A stretch of 64,000 nucleotides of DNA from Calidifontibacillus erzurumensis (GTDB taxonomy: Bacteria > Bacillota > Bacilli > Bacillales > Bacillaceae_J), in NCBI RefSeq assembly GCF_013303125.1, contig NZ_JABTTE010000012.1, positions 1 to 64,000 on the forward strand, read 5' to 3'. The stretch's first letter is position 1. Every line of letters begins with the position of its first letter. The position numbers were made by a program, and so were the translations under genes. Below are positions 55,775-64,000 of the stretch, one piece after another. Below the pieces are notes generated by a model. The model was given only the letters and a program-made list of their open reading frames with translations, was not told the origin of the DNA and ran no database searches.

Positions 55775-57639
55775 CCGAAATACCCCCCTGTTAAAGCAAT
55801 AATCACGACTAGAACTGCAATACCGAAGAAGGCCACCGTTCCATAAGTTTGAATTTGGCCATCTTGAAGTCTTGCACCCGCACGTCCAATTCCTTGCGCA
55901 AGTAGTGCTGTTCCTTTGACAAGACCGCCCACGATGTAAGTATCAAATACTTGCAAGAAGTAAGCGATCGTCCGTGAACCTAGAACAGCAAGAACATGAT
56001 AGATTTCATCAACATAATATTTGTTGAATAAAACCTTATACCACATTGGGAATGGTTTGACGAGCCAGTCGCGGGATAAAAGCTTGCTTCCGTACATAAA
56101 CCAAGCTAATACGATACCAGCTAATGAAACCCCTGTTGCCACAAACATGATCCAAGCCGGACCTTCAATATGACCATGTCCTAATGCGTGTGAACCTTCT
56201 GTTAGCCAATCCCCCAAAAACGTACCGAACCATGGTGTGTTCACATAACCAGATACGACTGCTAAAATACCAAGAACGATCATTGGAAATGTCATGACAC
56301 CTGGTGATTCATGAACATGTTCTTGTTTTCCTCGTGCTTCCCCTGTAAACACTAGGAAGAATAAGCGGAACATGTAAAACGCTGTAAAGAATGCTGCTGC
56401 AACTGCTAGCCAAAATAGACCATAACGGCCATCAGCATATGCTGCGATTAAAATTTCATCTTTACTAAAGAACCCTGAGAGGAATGGAAAACCGCTGATT
56501 GCTAAGGTACCAATTAAGAATAACGGCGCTGTCAGCTTCATTTTTTTCCATAAGCCGCCCATTTCTTCAATGTCTTGTGTATGCACAGCATGGATGACAG
56601 AACCTGCTGCCAAGAACAATAATGCTTTGAAAAATGCGTGTGTCATTAAGTGGAAGACACCGGCTACATAACCAGCTGCCCCCAAAGCAAGCATCATGTA
56701 TCCTAATTGGCTCACGGTTGAGTATGCCAATACACGTTTAATATCGCGTTGCACAAGGCCGATTGATGCAGCAAAAATAGCTGTAATCCCACCGACAACA
56801 GCAACGGTTGTCATCGCCGTTTCACTCGCAGAGAATAGCGGGAATAGCGATGCCACTAAATAAACCCCTGCAGCAACCATCGTTGCGGCGTGGATTAACG
56901 CAGATACCGGCGTTGGACCTTCCATCGCATCCGGCAACCATGTATGGAGTGGGAATTGACCTGATTTACCAACGGCACCAACGAAGATTAAAATCGCTGA
57001 TAAAGTAATCATTCCCGGAGAAATTGCTCCAGTTTCAACGGCATGGAAGATTTCATCATATTCAAAGCTTCCTACTTGCCAGAATAAAAGAATCATCCCG
57101 ATAAAAAAGCCAACGTCACCAATACGCGTTACGATAAAAGCTTTCTTCGCCGCTGCTCTTGCATCTGGGTTAAAAAAGTAATAACCGATCAATAAGAAAG
57201 AACCTAAACCTACAAGCTCCCAGAAAATGTACACTTGCAAGAGGTTTGGTGAAATAACTAATGATAACATCGCAAATGTAAACAATCCTAGATAGCTATA
57301 AAACACTGGCATCCGTTCATCGCCATGCATGTATCCTCTTGAGTACATATGTACTAGGAAACTTACAAGGGAAACGATAAACAGCATTAATGCGTTTAAT
57401 TGGTTGACTTCAAAACCAGCAGTTAAATTCGTATTTCCAATCGTTAGCCATGTTCCCTCTATCTTTACATTTTCTCCTTGCAACCGCTCGATTAGCACCA
57501 TGATCGAAAGTAAGAGGGAAGCGAGCGTTGCCACCATACCAACGTAGCTACTGCTTTCTTTTAATCTTCGACCAAAGAGAAGAAGAAGTACGAAAGAAAG
57601 AAGTGGAAACAATGGTATGAGCCATGCATTTTCCATCAT
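55771..57639 (-). CDS. nuoL: NADH-quinone oxidoreductase subunit L
   Basis: About 622 residues: the distal antiporter-like subunit with the long lateral helix. FWELVGLGSFLLIGYYF, KSGQFPLHTWLPDAMEGPTP and RDIKRVLAYSTVSQLGYMML are diagnostic. The C-terminal amphipathic helix region (about 480-620) is present. The frame opens at 57666; tandem ATGs at 57639/57636 behind AAGGGG are the more likely start. Confidence 0.96.
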   Translation of the reverse strand: MMENAWLIPLFPLLSFVLLLLFGRRLKESSSYVGMVATLASLLLSIMVLIERLQGENVKIEGTWLTIGNTNLTAGFEVNQLNALMLFIVSLVSFLVHMYSRGYMHGDERMPVFYSYLGLFTFAMLSLVISPNLLQVYIFWELVGLGSFLLIGYYFFNPDARAAAKKAFIVTRIGDVGFFIGMILLFWQVGSFEYDEIFHAVETGAISPGMITLSAILIFVGAVGKSGQFPLHTWLPDAMEGPTPVSALIHAATMVAAGVYLVASLFPLFSASETAMTTVAVVGGITAIFAASIGLVQRDIKRVLAYSTVSQLGYMMLALGAAGYVAGVFHLMTHAFFKALLFLAAGSVIHAVHTQDIEEMGGLWKKMKLTAPLFLIGTLAISGFPFLSGFFSKDEILIAAYADGRYGLFWLAVAAAFFTAFYMFRLFFLVFTGEARGKQEHVHESPGVMTFPMIVLGILAVVSGYVNTPWFGTFLGDWLTEGSHALGHGHIEGPAWIMFVATGVSLAGIVLAWFMYGSKLLSRDWLVKPFPMWYKVLFNKYYVDEIYHVLAVLGSRTIAYFLQVFDTYIVGGLVKGTALLAQGIGRAGARLQDGQIQTYGTVAFFGIAVLVVIIALTGGYFG

Positions 57640-57684
57640 CTTATCACAATCCCCTTCCAGACCCACAGGTAGTGAGACTTTCTC

Positions 57685-57999
57685 CTATTTTTTCATCATA
57701 TCTATTTCATCAATATTTACTGTCTTGCGGTTGCGGTATAAAGCAATTAAGATTGCAAGTCCAACTGCCACTTCAGCCGCTGCAACAGTGATTGTAAATA
57801 ATGAAAAAATCTGTCCTGTGATACTTGGATTTACCCCATACTTGCTAAAAGTAACAAGGTTTAAGTTTACTGCGTTCAACATCAATTCAATACAAATCAA
57901 TACGATCACGGTGTTACGTTTCGTAAGAGCACCGTACAAGCCGATGCAGAAAATGACGAGAGCAAGCACAAGGTAGACTGACATTGGTAAACTACTCAT
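57685..57999 (-). CDS. nuoK: NADH-quinone oxidoreductase subunit K
   Basis: About 104 residues, three membrane helices. [20 protein letters not shown] carries the conserved membrane Glu; [20 protein letters not shown] carries the second. AAGGAGG 9 nt before the ATG at 57999 fixes the start; it overlaps the end of nuoJ by 8 bp. Confidence 0.96.
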   Translation of the reverse strand: MSSLPMSVYLVLALVIFCIGLYGALTKRNTVIVLICIELMLNAVNLNLVTFSKYGVNPSITGQIFSLFTITVAAAEVAVGLAILIALYRNRKTVNIDEIDMMKK

Positions 58000-58507
58000 T
58001 CGCTTCGCCCTCCTTGGTATCTTTCTTTGATAAAATAATTGCACCGATTAACGCAACTAGTAATAATACTGACGTCAATTCAAAAGGAATGATGTATTTT
58101 GAATACATTTCTTTACCAATTTGGACCGCATTGTCTTCATGCAATGTCGTTGCTTGACTGCCAAATGATAAATCATTAATTGAAAAATACATCACTAGGA
58201 AGAAAGCGATAATGCCAATGGTTACAAATAATCTTTTCCAAAAATGCGGTTTTCTCACTTCTTCGTCATTATGTTTAGTGAGCATAATTCCGAATAAGAT
58301 GATGATTGTAATCGCACCGGAATAGATCAATACTTGGACAATTGCAACAAATTCTGCAGACAATGTTACATAAAGTCCTGCAAAAGCTAGGAAGGTGAAT
58401 ACCAAGGCGACAACCATGTGGACCACCTTTGTCAAATTTAACATCAACACCCCGCCGGCAATCGCGATGAGGGCAAGGACAAAAAAGGCAAAAAGTTCTC
58501 CACTCAT
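57992..58507 (-). CDS. nuoJ: NADH-quinone oxidoreductase subunit J
   Basis: A 171-residue membrane subunit with five helices. [20 protein letters not shown] is the conserved helix 3 with the pi-bulge region. It overlaps nuoI by 4 bp and nuoK by 8 bp. The soluble loop after [19 protein letters not shown] is usual for Bacillaceae. Confidence 0.95.
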   Translation of the reverse strand: MSGELFAFFVLALIAIAGGVLMLNLTKVVHMVVALVFTFLAFAGLYVTLSAEFVAIVQVLIYSGAITIIILFGIMLTKHNDEEVRKPHFWKRLFVTIGIIAFFLVMYFSINDLSFGSQATTLHEDNAVQIGKEMYSKYIIPFELTSVLLLVALIGAIILSKKDTKEGEANE

Positions 58508-58923
58508 GGTTTATTCACCTCTCTTATATTCTCATCGTTTTCATTTAGATAGTCCAAGTCTTTGAACAAATCATCACGGCTATATTCTGCTAGTTCAAAG
58601 TTGTTTGTCATGATGATCGCTTCAGTTGGACATACTTCCGTACATAAGTCACATAAAATGCAAATTTCAAAGTTAATCGTATACGTATCTATAATTTTCC
58701 CCTTTTTATTTGGATCCGGATGTTTTTTCCCGCTCAATTTAATACAATCTGTCGGACAGATCGCCGCACATTGATTGCAAACGATACATTTTTCAGGATA
58801 AAATTTTTGGATCCCGCGAAAACGATCAGGCAAAGCCAATGGCTCATTCGGATAATCAAATGTAACCGGCTTTTTCGTTAATTCCTTCAGGGTATACTTT
58901 AAGCCTTTTACTAAGCCTTTCAT
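58504..58923 (-). CDS. nuoI: NADH-quinone oxidoreductase subunit I
   Basis: About 139 residues with two 4Fe-4S motifs, CIVCNQCAAICP and CILCDLCTEVCP (clusters N6a and N6b), on the way to quinone. GGGGTGG before the ATG at 58923 and the family start MKGLVKGLKYTLKEL support this start over 58977. Unlike the other genes of the operon it is preceded by a 390-bp gap. Confidence 0.96.
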   Translation of the reverse strand: MKGLVKGLKYTLKELTKKPVTFDYPNEPLALPDRFRGIQKFYPEKCIVCNQCAAICPTDCIKLSGKKHPDPNKKGKIIDTYTINFEICILCDLCTEVCPTEAIIMTNNFELAEYSRDDLFKDLDYLNENDENIREVNKP

Positions 58924-59313
58924 GTTTCCACCCCTTTTCTTGGTGAACACTAATTTTACAAAATTTTTCAAAACCAAAACGTTCTATTTCTATTGAGTCT
59001 CTGCTCAACAAATGCCGAAAGATTATTGATGAGACTTCGAATCTATCCCAAACCGACAACTAGTCATAGATATGACAATAATCTAGAATTTCTTTTCGTG
59101 CATTTCATATGTAATACTTCGATAAAGTCCCGCATTTTTACCGTGTCCAATTTTCTTGATTATGCCCGACTGTTTTTTCTTATGTTATTTGTATTACATA
59201 TGTAATTCCTTTTAATCTATAGGAATTAGTTTTACCAGATGAAATTCCATTATGAAACATCAAAAAACAGTTCTTTTGTTCTTCATCTGCTTCCAAAACG
59301 TTTGGGATTGATT
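58924..59313. other. Intergenic gap inside the nuo operon with inverted repeats
   Basis: 390 bp between nuoH and nuoI, where neighbours overlap or nearly touch. CATATGTAATAC (59106-59117) is the inverse of GTATTACATATG (59191-59202), the latter inside the palindrome ATTACATATGTAAT (59193-59206). TAATTCCT (59203-59210) pairs with AGGAATTA (59221-59228). No gene is seen on either strand. It may be an insertion remnant or an mRNA-processing region. Confidence 0.5.
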
Positions 59314-60318
59314 TTACATAAACAATTCCTTAATTAAAGCTGATAGGAATAAGTTTGCTAACGCAATTGGCAAGAGCACTTTCCACGCGAATTCCATCAA
59401 AGTGTCTGCTTTAAAACGAGGGAATGTTGCGCGGAACCAAATGAAAATATAAACGATTAAGCTAAACTTGAGGGCAAACCAAACAGCCCCTGGAATAAAG
59501 CCTAATCCAGGAATTGGATTCCAACCGCCCAAAAACAATACCGTAATTAGCGCTGACATTGCAAATAAATAAACGTATTCAGCTAACATGAAAAAGGCCA
59601 TACGGAAACCCGAATACTCTGTATGGTACCCTGCAACAAGCTCAGATTCTGTCTCTGGCAAGTCGAAAGGAATCCGTGCCAATTCAGCATTAGCAGCTGC
59701 AAAAAACACTAAAAAGCCGATTGGCTGCAAGAAAATGAACGCCCATTTTTCTTGTGCCGCCACGATATCGTTTAAGTTCATGCTTCCTGTAAACAGGATG
59801 ACACCTAAAATAGACATAACAAGCGGAATTTCATAAGAAATCATTTGCGCACCAGCACGCATACCGCCTAGCAATGAATATTTGTTGTTTGATGCCCATG
59901 AAGCCATTACAATACCGACGATGGACATACCGGACAAAGCAATGTAGTAAAGAACCCCAACATTTAGGTCTGCAAACTGATATTTATCTGTAAAAGGAAT
60001 TGTTGCAATAACCATGAAAGATGGGACAAAAGCAATAACTGGCGCTAGTAAAAACAGCGGTTTATCAACAGCTTTTGGAATGATGTCCTCCTTTACTAAC
60101 AATTTGAGAACGTCCGCCACTGTTTGTAGTAAACCCCAGCGCCCCCCGAGTTTATTCGGACCAACCCGCGATTGCATGAACGCGAGCACTTTCCGTTCTG
60201 CCAAAATACAGTAAGCAACGAATGCTAGAATAACAACGAATAGCAACAATGCTGCTAATAGAAAATAGATCCCAAAATTTAAGAGACTTGGAGGTGAATG
60301 TAAAAGCGATTGGATCAT
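59314..60318 (-). CDS. nuoH: NADH-quinone oxidoreductase subunit H
   Basis: A 334-residue membrane subunit forming part of the quinone cavity. [40 protein letters not shown] and [20 protein letters not shown] are diagnostic. The start codon overlaps the nuoD stop (TAATG at 60316-60320). Confidence 0.97.
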   Translation of the reverse strand: MIQSLLHSPPSLLNFGIYFLLAALLLFVVILAFVAYCILAERKVLAFMQSRVGPNKLGGRWGLLQTVADVLKLLVKEDIIPKAVDKPLFLLAPVIAFVPSFMVIATIPFTDKYQFADLNVGVLYYIALSGMSIVGIVMASWASNNKYSLLGGMRAGAQMISYEIPLVMSILGVILFTGSMNLNDIVAAQEKWAFIFLQPIGFLVFFAAANAELARIPFDLPETESELVAGYHTEYSGFRMAFFMLAEYVYLFAMSALITVLFLGGWNPIPGLGFIPGAVWFALKFSLIVYIFIWFRATFPRFKADTLMEFAWKVLLPIALANLFLSALIKELFM

Positions 60319-61421
60319 TATCCGTCTACCTCCCCTAATACGATATCAATACTTCCTAGAATGGCCACCATGTCCGAAATGTTTTGCCCTTCAATCAGCT
60401 TTTTGAAAATTTGCAGATTGTAAAAGCTTGGGCGACGCCATTTAATACGATATGGCTCTTTTTTGCCATCGCTGTATATATAGCAGCCAATTTCACCGCG
60501 CGCACCTTCGATACGAGTGAACGCTTCACCTTTAGGCGCTTTAATGATCTTTGGAACTTTTGCCATGATCTCGCCTGATTTTGGAATTTGTTCGCAAGCC
60601 TGTTCAATTATTTTCAAAGATTCTTCGACTTCTCTCATACGGCAGTAATAACGGTCAAAAACATCGCCGTTTTCGCCGACAGGGACATCAAAATCAAAAC
60701 GGTCATATACAGAATATGGTTCATCTTTGCGCAAATCCCATTTTACACCTGTACAGCGTAAGTTTGGACCGCTCAATGAATAATTGATTGCTTCTTCTTT
60801 CGTATACACACCGATGCCTTTTACACGTGTAAGGAAAATTTCATTTCCAGTTACAAGGTCATGATAGCTTCTTGCTTTTTCACGCATATATGGCACAAAA
60901 TCTTTTACTTTTTCAATCCAGCCGTCTGGTGCATCCCATTTCACACCGCCAACGCGCATATAGTTAAACGTAATCCGTGCACCTGACAATTCATTTAATA
61001 GATTCAAAATCATTTCCCGTTCACGTAATGCATATAAGAACGGACTTGTTGCACCCATGTCCATGAGGAAAGAACCGAACGCGATCAAGTGGCTGGCAAT
61101 GCGGCCAAGCTCCATAGCAATGACACGCAAATATTCAGCACGTTCAGGTACTTCGATTCCCATCATCGTTTCAACTGTATGGCAAACGGTATAGTTGTTT
61201 GTCATTGCAGACAAATAGTCCATCCGGTCTGTGTAAGGAATGATTTGAGTGTATTGCAGGCTTTCCGCCAGCTTCTCCGTACCACGATGCAAATAACCGA
61301 TCACAGGTGTAGCTTCTTTAATGATTTCACCATCAAGTTTTAAAACAACCCGGAATACACCATGTGTACTTGGATGCTGAGGGCCAACGTTGAGTAGCAA
61401 TTCTTCTGTTTTATAAGCCAT
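60318..61421 (-). CDS. nuoD: NADH-quinone oxidoreductase subunit D
   Basis: A 367-residue soluble subunit homologous to hydrogenase large subunits and lining the quinone site. [20 protein letters not shown] holds the key His; [12 protein letters not shown] and [19 protein letters not shown] are further blocks. GGAGGTG lies ahead of the start, 4 bp after nuoC. Confidence 0.97.
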   Translation of the reverse strand: MAYKTEELLLNVGPQHPSTHGVFRVVLKLDGEIIKEATPVIGYLHRGTEKLAESLQYTQIIPYTDRMDYLSAMTNNYTVCHTVETMMGIEVPERAEYLRVIAMELGRIASHLIAFGSFLMDMGATSPFLYALREREMILNLLNELSGARITFNYMRVGGVKWDAPDGWIEKVKDFVPYMREKARSYHDLVTGNEIFLTRVKGIGVYTKEEAINYSLSGPNLRCTGVKWDLRKDEPYSVYDRFDFDVPVGENGDVFDRYYCRMREVEESLKIIEQACEQIPKSGEIMAKVPKIIKAPKGEAFTRIEGARGEIGCYIYSDGKKEPYRIKWRRPSFYNLQIFKKLIEGQNISDMVAILGSIDIVLGEVDG

Positions 61422-61424
61422 CTG

Positions 61425-62687
61425 CTACACCTCCACATCATACTGCTCGTAATCTTTGCGAAGAGGGTGTCCGACCCAATCGTCTGCAAGCATGATTCGT
61501 TTTAAGTTTGGATGATTTTTATATTTAATGCCTAGCAAATCGTATGATTCACGTTCCGGCCAGTCAGCGCCTGCCCAAAGCGGCGTTAGTGAATCAATTT
61601 CCGGATTGTCGCGGTCGATTTTTACTTTTAATGCGACAGATTGACGGTTTTTATAAGAGTACAGATGGTTGTAAACTTCCATATGTGTTACAAAGTCCGT
61701 ACCATGATGTTCTGATAAATAATCAAAGCCAAGCTGTTCGTTATATTTTAGGAATTCAGCGATTTTATAATAAGTTTCCGGCTTTGCTACAAGTGTTGGA
61801 ACATCTTTTGAAAGTCTATTGATATACGCATCTTCAAGGACATCTTCCCCAAGATGGTCTTTAATCACTTTCATATACTTATCTAAATAAGGTTGATTTG
61901 GAGATGGAGCTTCTGCACTTTCAGCACCTGCATCTGCAGCACCACCACCGGCTTTCGCTTTTGCAAGGGCTGCTGCTTTTGCTTTGGCAGCGGCAATTGC
62001 TTTCGCTTTTGCGTCATCGCCGTCTGCTCCAGCTGTTTTTCCTGCAGCAGCTGCTTTTGCCTTCGCAGCCGCAGCGGCTTTTGCTTTGGCAGCGGCGATT
62101 GCTTTTGCTTTCGCGTCATCACCTTCTGCTTCAGTTGCTTGTCCTGCAGCAGCTTTCGCTTTTGCAGCAGCGGCAGCTTTTGCTTTCGCGGCTGCAGCGG
62201 CTTTCGCTTTCGCAGCAGCTAGTGCTTTAGCCTTATCGTCTTCTCCTTCTGATTCTGCTTTTTCCCCTTCAGACTGAGCGGCTTTTGCCTTCGCAAGGGC
62301 TGCTGCTTTTGCTTTCGCGGCCGCGGCTGCTTTCGCCTTCGCATCTGCTAGTGCCTTCGCTTTATCGTCTTCTCCTTCTGATTCTGCTTTTTCCCCTTCA
62401 GATTGAGCGGCTTTTGCCTTTGCTAGAGCAGCTGCTTTTGCTTTTGCGGCTGCGGCTGCTTTCGCTTTTGCATCTTTTAAATCTTCCGCATTGGCTGCAT
62501 CAGAACTTGCAGTTGTTTCAGGAGCTTCATTAGCTGTTACTTGAGCTGAACTTGCTTCGTTTGCATCAGCACCTTCGTTTGAAACTGCTCCTTGTTTTTT
62601 TTGCAATTCTTGCATTTTGCGCAATGCAGCAGCTTTTGCCCGTTCAGCTGCTTCCTTCTTTAATTGTTCTAAATCTTTATCGCTCAT
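61425..62687 (-). CDS. nuoC: NADH-quinone oxidoreductase subunit C with long Ala/Lys-rich repeat extension
   Basis: 420 residues, about twice a minimal NuoC. Residues 1-60: a Lys/Glu/Ala helix and an acidic Ser/Asn/Glu linker. Residues about 70-265: about five Ala/Lys blocks (AKAKAAAAAKAKAAALAKAK and variants) separated by acidic linkers (QSEGEKAESEGEDDKAKA, ATEAEGDDAKAKA). Residues about 280-420: a normal NuoC domain, with WPERESYDLLGIKYKNHPNL and DWVGHPLRKDYEQYDVEV. The catalytic core is complete, so the extension is an addition, presumably helical, highly charged and exposed. DNA in 61960-62480 is internally repetitive. Such repeat extensions are known in some Bacillaceae; what they bind is unknown. 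Confidence 0.93.
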   Translation of the reverse strand: MSDKDLEQLKKEAAERAKAAALRKMQELQKKQGAVSNEGADANEASSAQVTANEAPETTASSDAANAEDLKDAKAKAAAAAKAKAAALAKAKAAQSEGEKAESEGEDDKAKALADAKAKAAAAAKAKAAALAKAKAAQSEGEKAESEGEDDKAKALAAAKAKAAAAAKAKAAAAAKAKAAAGQATEAEGDDAKAKAIAAAKAKAAAAAKAKAAAAGKTAGADGDDAKAKAIAAAKAKAAALAKAKAGGGAADAGAESAEAPSPNQPYLDKYMKVIKDHLGEDVLEDAYINRLSKDVPTLVAKPETYYKIAEFLKYNEQLGFDYLSEHHGTDFVTHMEVYNHLYSYKNRQSVALKVKIDRDNPEIDSLTPLWAGADWPERESYDLLGIKYKNHPNLKRIMLADDWVGHPLRKDYEQYDVEV

Positions 62688-63206
62688 CTATTCAATCACC
62701 CGCTTCCCAATCTTTGCTTCTAGGCGGATTTTTTCTTCTAATTTATGCAACCCATAAATTAAGGCAGCCGGATTTGGTGGGCAGCCTGGAATATAAACAT
62801 CTACAGGAACAATTTGGTCTACCCCTTTAACAACGGAGTAGGATTTTACATATGGACCGCCGGCTGTTGCACAGACACCCATGGCAATAACCCATTTTGG
62901 TTCTGGCATTTGATCGTAAAGACGACGCACAATTGGTGCCATTTTCTTTGTAACAGTTCCGGCAACGATCATACAGTCTGCATGACGAGGTGATGCACGG
63001 AAAACCTCCTTCCCAAAACGGGATATATCAAAGTGTGCTCCACCTGCCGCCATCATTTCAATGGCACAACAAGCAAGCCCGAAGGTCATTGGCCAAATAG
63101 AGCCTCTGCGAGCCCATGCTTTAATTTGTTCTACAGTTGTTAAAAACACATTGCGATTTAATTCTTCTTGTTCTTCCGGTGTAATATCTTGCAATATTAA
63201 GTCCAC
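62688..63206 (-). CDS. nuoB: NADH-quinone oxidoreductase subunit B
   Basis: About 172 residues: holds the terminal cluster N2 with [34 protein letters not shown] and [13 protein letters not shown]. The frame reaches an ATG at 63227 with no ribosome site; a GTG at 63206, 5 nt after AAGGTG, gives [14 protein letters not shown] and is the better start (overlapping nuoA by about 10 bp). Confidence 0.95.
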   Translation of the reverse strand: MDLILQDITPEEQEELNRNVFLTTVEQIKAWARRGSIWPMTFGLACCAIEMMAAGGAHFDISRFGKEVFRASPRHADCMIVAGTVTKKMAPIVRRLYDQMPEPKWVIAMGVCATAGGPYVKSYSVVKGVDQIVPVDVYIPGCPPNPAALIYGLHKLEEKIRLEAKIGKRVIE

Positions 63207-63571
63207 TTTAACACCTTCTTCTTCCATGCGTATACTAGACCAATGATAAGCATAACAACGAAAATCAACATTTCAATTAGTGCAAAAATGCCAAGTTTAT
63301 CATACGCAACTGCCCAAGGATATAAGAAGACAGTTTCTACGTCAAAAATTACAAACATTAACGCAAAAATATAGTAACGGACATTAAATTGGACCCTTGA
63401 ATCATGGAAAGGGTCAAGACCGCTTTCATATGTTGTACGCTTTTCATCAATCGGGTTGTAAGGACGAAGGAATCTACCTAACGTCAGCGCACCAACTGGT
63501 AAAATAATCCCCAACAATAAAAAAACAACAACAATTAAATAATTGTTTTGGTACAGCAGTAAACTGTCCAT
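63197..63571 (-). CDS. nuoA: NADH-quinone oxidoreductase subunit A
   Basis: About 124 residues, three helices. [20 protein letters not shown] and [19 protein letters not shown] are diagnostic, including the loop residues at the quinone site. A GGGGGGG run before the ATG at 63571 fixes the start. First gene of the operon. Confidence 0.96.
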   Translation of the reverse strand: MDSLLLYQNNYLIVVVFLLLGIILPVGALTLGRFLRPYNPIDEKRTTYESGLDPFHDSRVQFNVRYYIFALMFVIFDVETVFLYPWAVAYDKLGIFALIEMLIFVVMLIIGLVYAWKKKVLKWT

Positions 63572-63616
63572 ACCATCCCCCCCAAATCGGATTTTCGAAT
63601 TTTTAATGCCGACCTT

Positions 63617-63645
63617 ATTATAGCAAATCACCAATTAGGTGTCGA
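63617..63645 (-). promoter_or_regulatory. SigmaA promoter of the nuo operon
   Basis: On the minus strand TCGACA (63640-63645), a 17-bp spacer, then TATAAT (63617-63622), about 45 nt before the nuoA start. The -10 is perfect. Confidence 0.7.
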
Positions 63646-64000
63646 CAAACGTTCAAAAATATCGCAAAAAAATGTGGTAAAACATTTTTGGAACAATTGA
63701 CAAATTTTCTTATATTTTTCTTATCAAGTGATTTTTGTCACAGTAATTCTTTGCCAATCGAAAGAAAGAGATAGATATTATTATTTCAATATATTAATTT
63801 TTATCATATTTTTTCTAGAATTTTCTTTATTTTTTGTCTGTTTGCGAGTGGTTTTCAGTTTTTGTCAGATGATTGTAGCGGCAAATTCAGAAGAGAAATA
63901 GGATTGATGGTTTTCTAGTTTTTTACAGCTTGTAGGACCTTCCCTCAAGAAGAAGAGCTATTAATACCTGGGAAATAGTTATTAAAAATAGAAGTTTTAT
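63646..64000. other. Region upstream of nuoA
   Basis: AT-rich DNA reaching the window edge; no gene or repeat is seen. In related genomes the ATP synthase operon commonly lies further upstream. Confidence 0.4.

Noticed and set aside
61883-62533. Long antisense and shifted frames opposite nuoC
   Set aside because: They mirror the GC-rich Ala/Lys repeat codons and have no independent start or family.

Overview
The window reads as a chromosomal segment of an endospore-forming, flagellated Gram-positive bacterium of the Bacillaceae. It carries spoIIID, spoIIQ, spoIID, mbl, flhO/flhP, murAA, ywmB and ywzB in an order like that of the Bacillus subtilis spoIID-mbl region. A nuo operon and an S-layer-glycan-type cluster suggest a thermophile-related genus such as Geobacillus or Aeribacillus; that placement is inference. 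Every convincing intact gene is on the minus strand, so transcription runs from right to left. I recognised no rRNA, tRNA or CRISPR array.

Region 1 (1-3.1 kb): a broken IS21-type transposase gene whose outer end lies near 753, a stalk-domain/TolC-like fusion protein, and a 258-bp non-coding element (2807-3064). That element has the same kind of ends as the IS21 fragment and a perfect 7-bp target duplication.

Region 2 (3.6-25.5 kb): a cell-surface glycan cluster. It holds an initiating sugar-phosphate transferase, galU, rmlABCD for dTDP-L-rhamnose, four stand-alone glycosyltransferases and a 1143-residue methyltransferase plus two-glycosyltransferase fusion. It also holds a Wzm/Wzt exporter whose ATPase has a carbohydrate-binding tail, an O-antigen-ligase-like membrane protein, a TPR protein and two more stalk-domain proteins. 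One of these, 718 residues long, looks like a major surface-layer protein with its own strong promoter. The gene set matches the known S-layer glycosylation (slg) clusters of Geobacillus: a capped rhamnan built on a lipid carrier, exported by ABC transporter and transferred to a surface protein. About 11.7-22.1 kb is visibly more AT-rich than its surroundings.

Region 3 (26-32 kb): conserved housekeeping and development genes (a lipoprotein, fabZ, an EpuA-family gene, flhP, flhO, mbl, spoIIID), then a decayed Rpn-family nuclease gene.

Region 4 (33-44 kb): two paralogous sets that pair a cNMP/CBS/DUF294 sensor-type protein with a sodium:solute symporter and its small membrane subunit. The second set also carries a DnaQ-like exonuclease and has two 18-bp palindromes upstream, 52 bp apart.

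Region 5 (44.5-52.5 kb): spoIIQ, spoIID, a broken PIN-domain gene, murAA, ywmB and ywzB, then an eight-copy 59-bp tandem repeat that also occurs, with the same period, at 39.15 kb.

Region 6 (52.7-63.7 kb): an 11-gene complex I operon, nuoABCDHIJKLMN, lacking nuoEFG. Its NuoC has a very long Ala/Lys-rich repeat extension, and there is a 390-bp gap between nuoH and nuoI.
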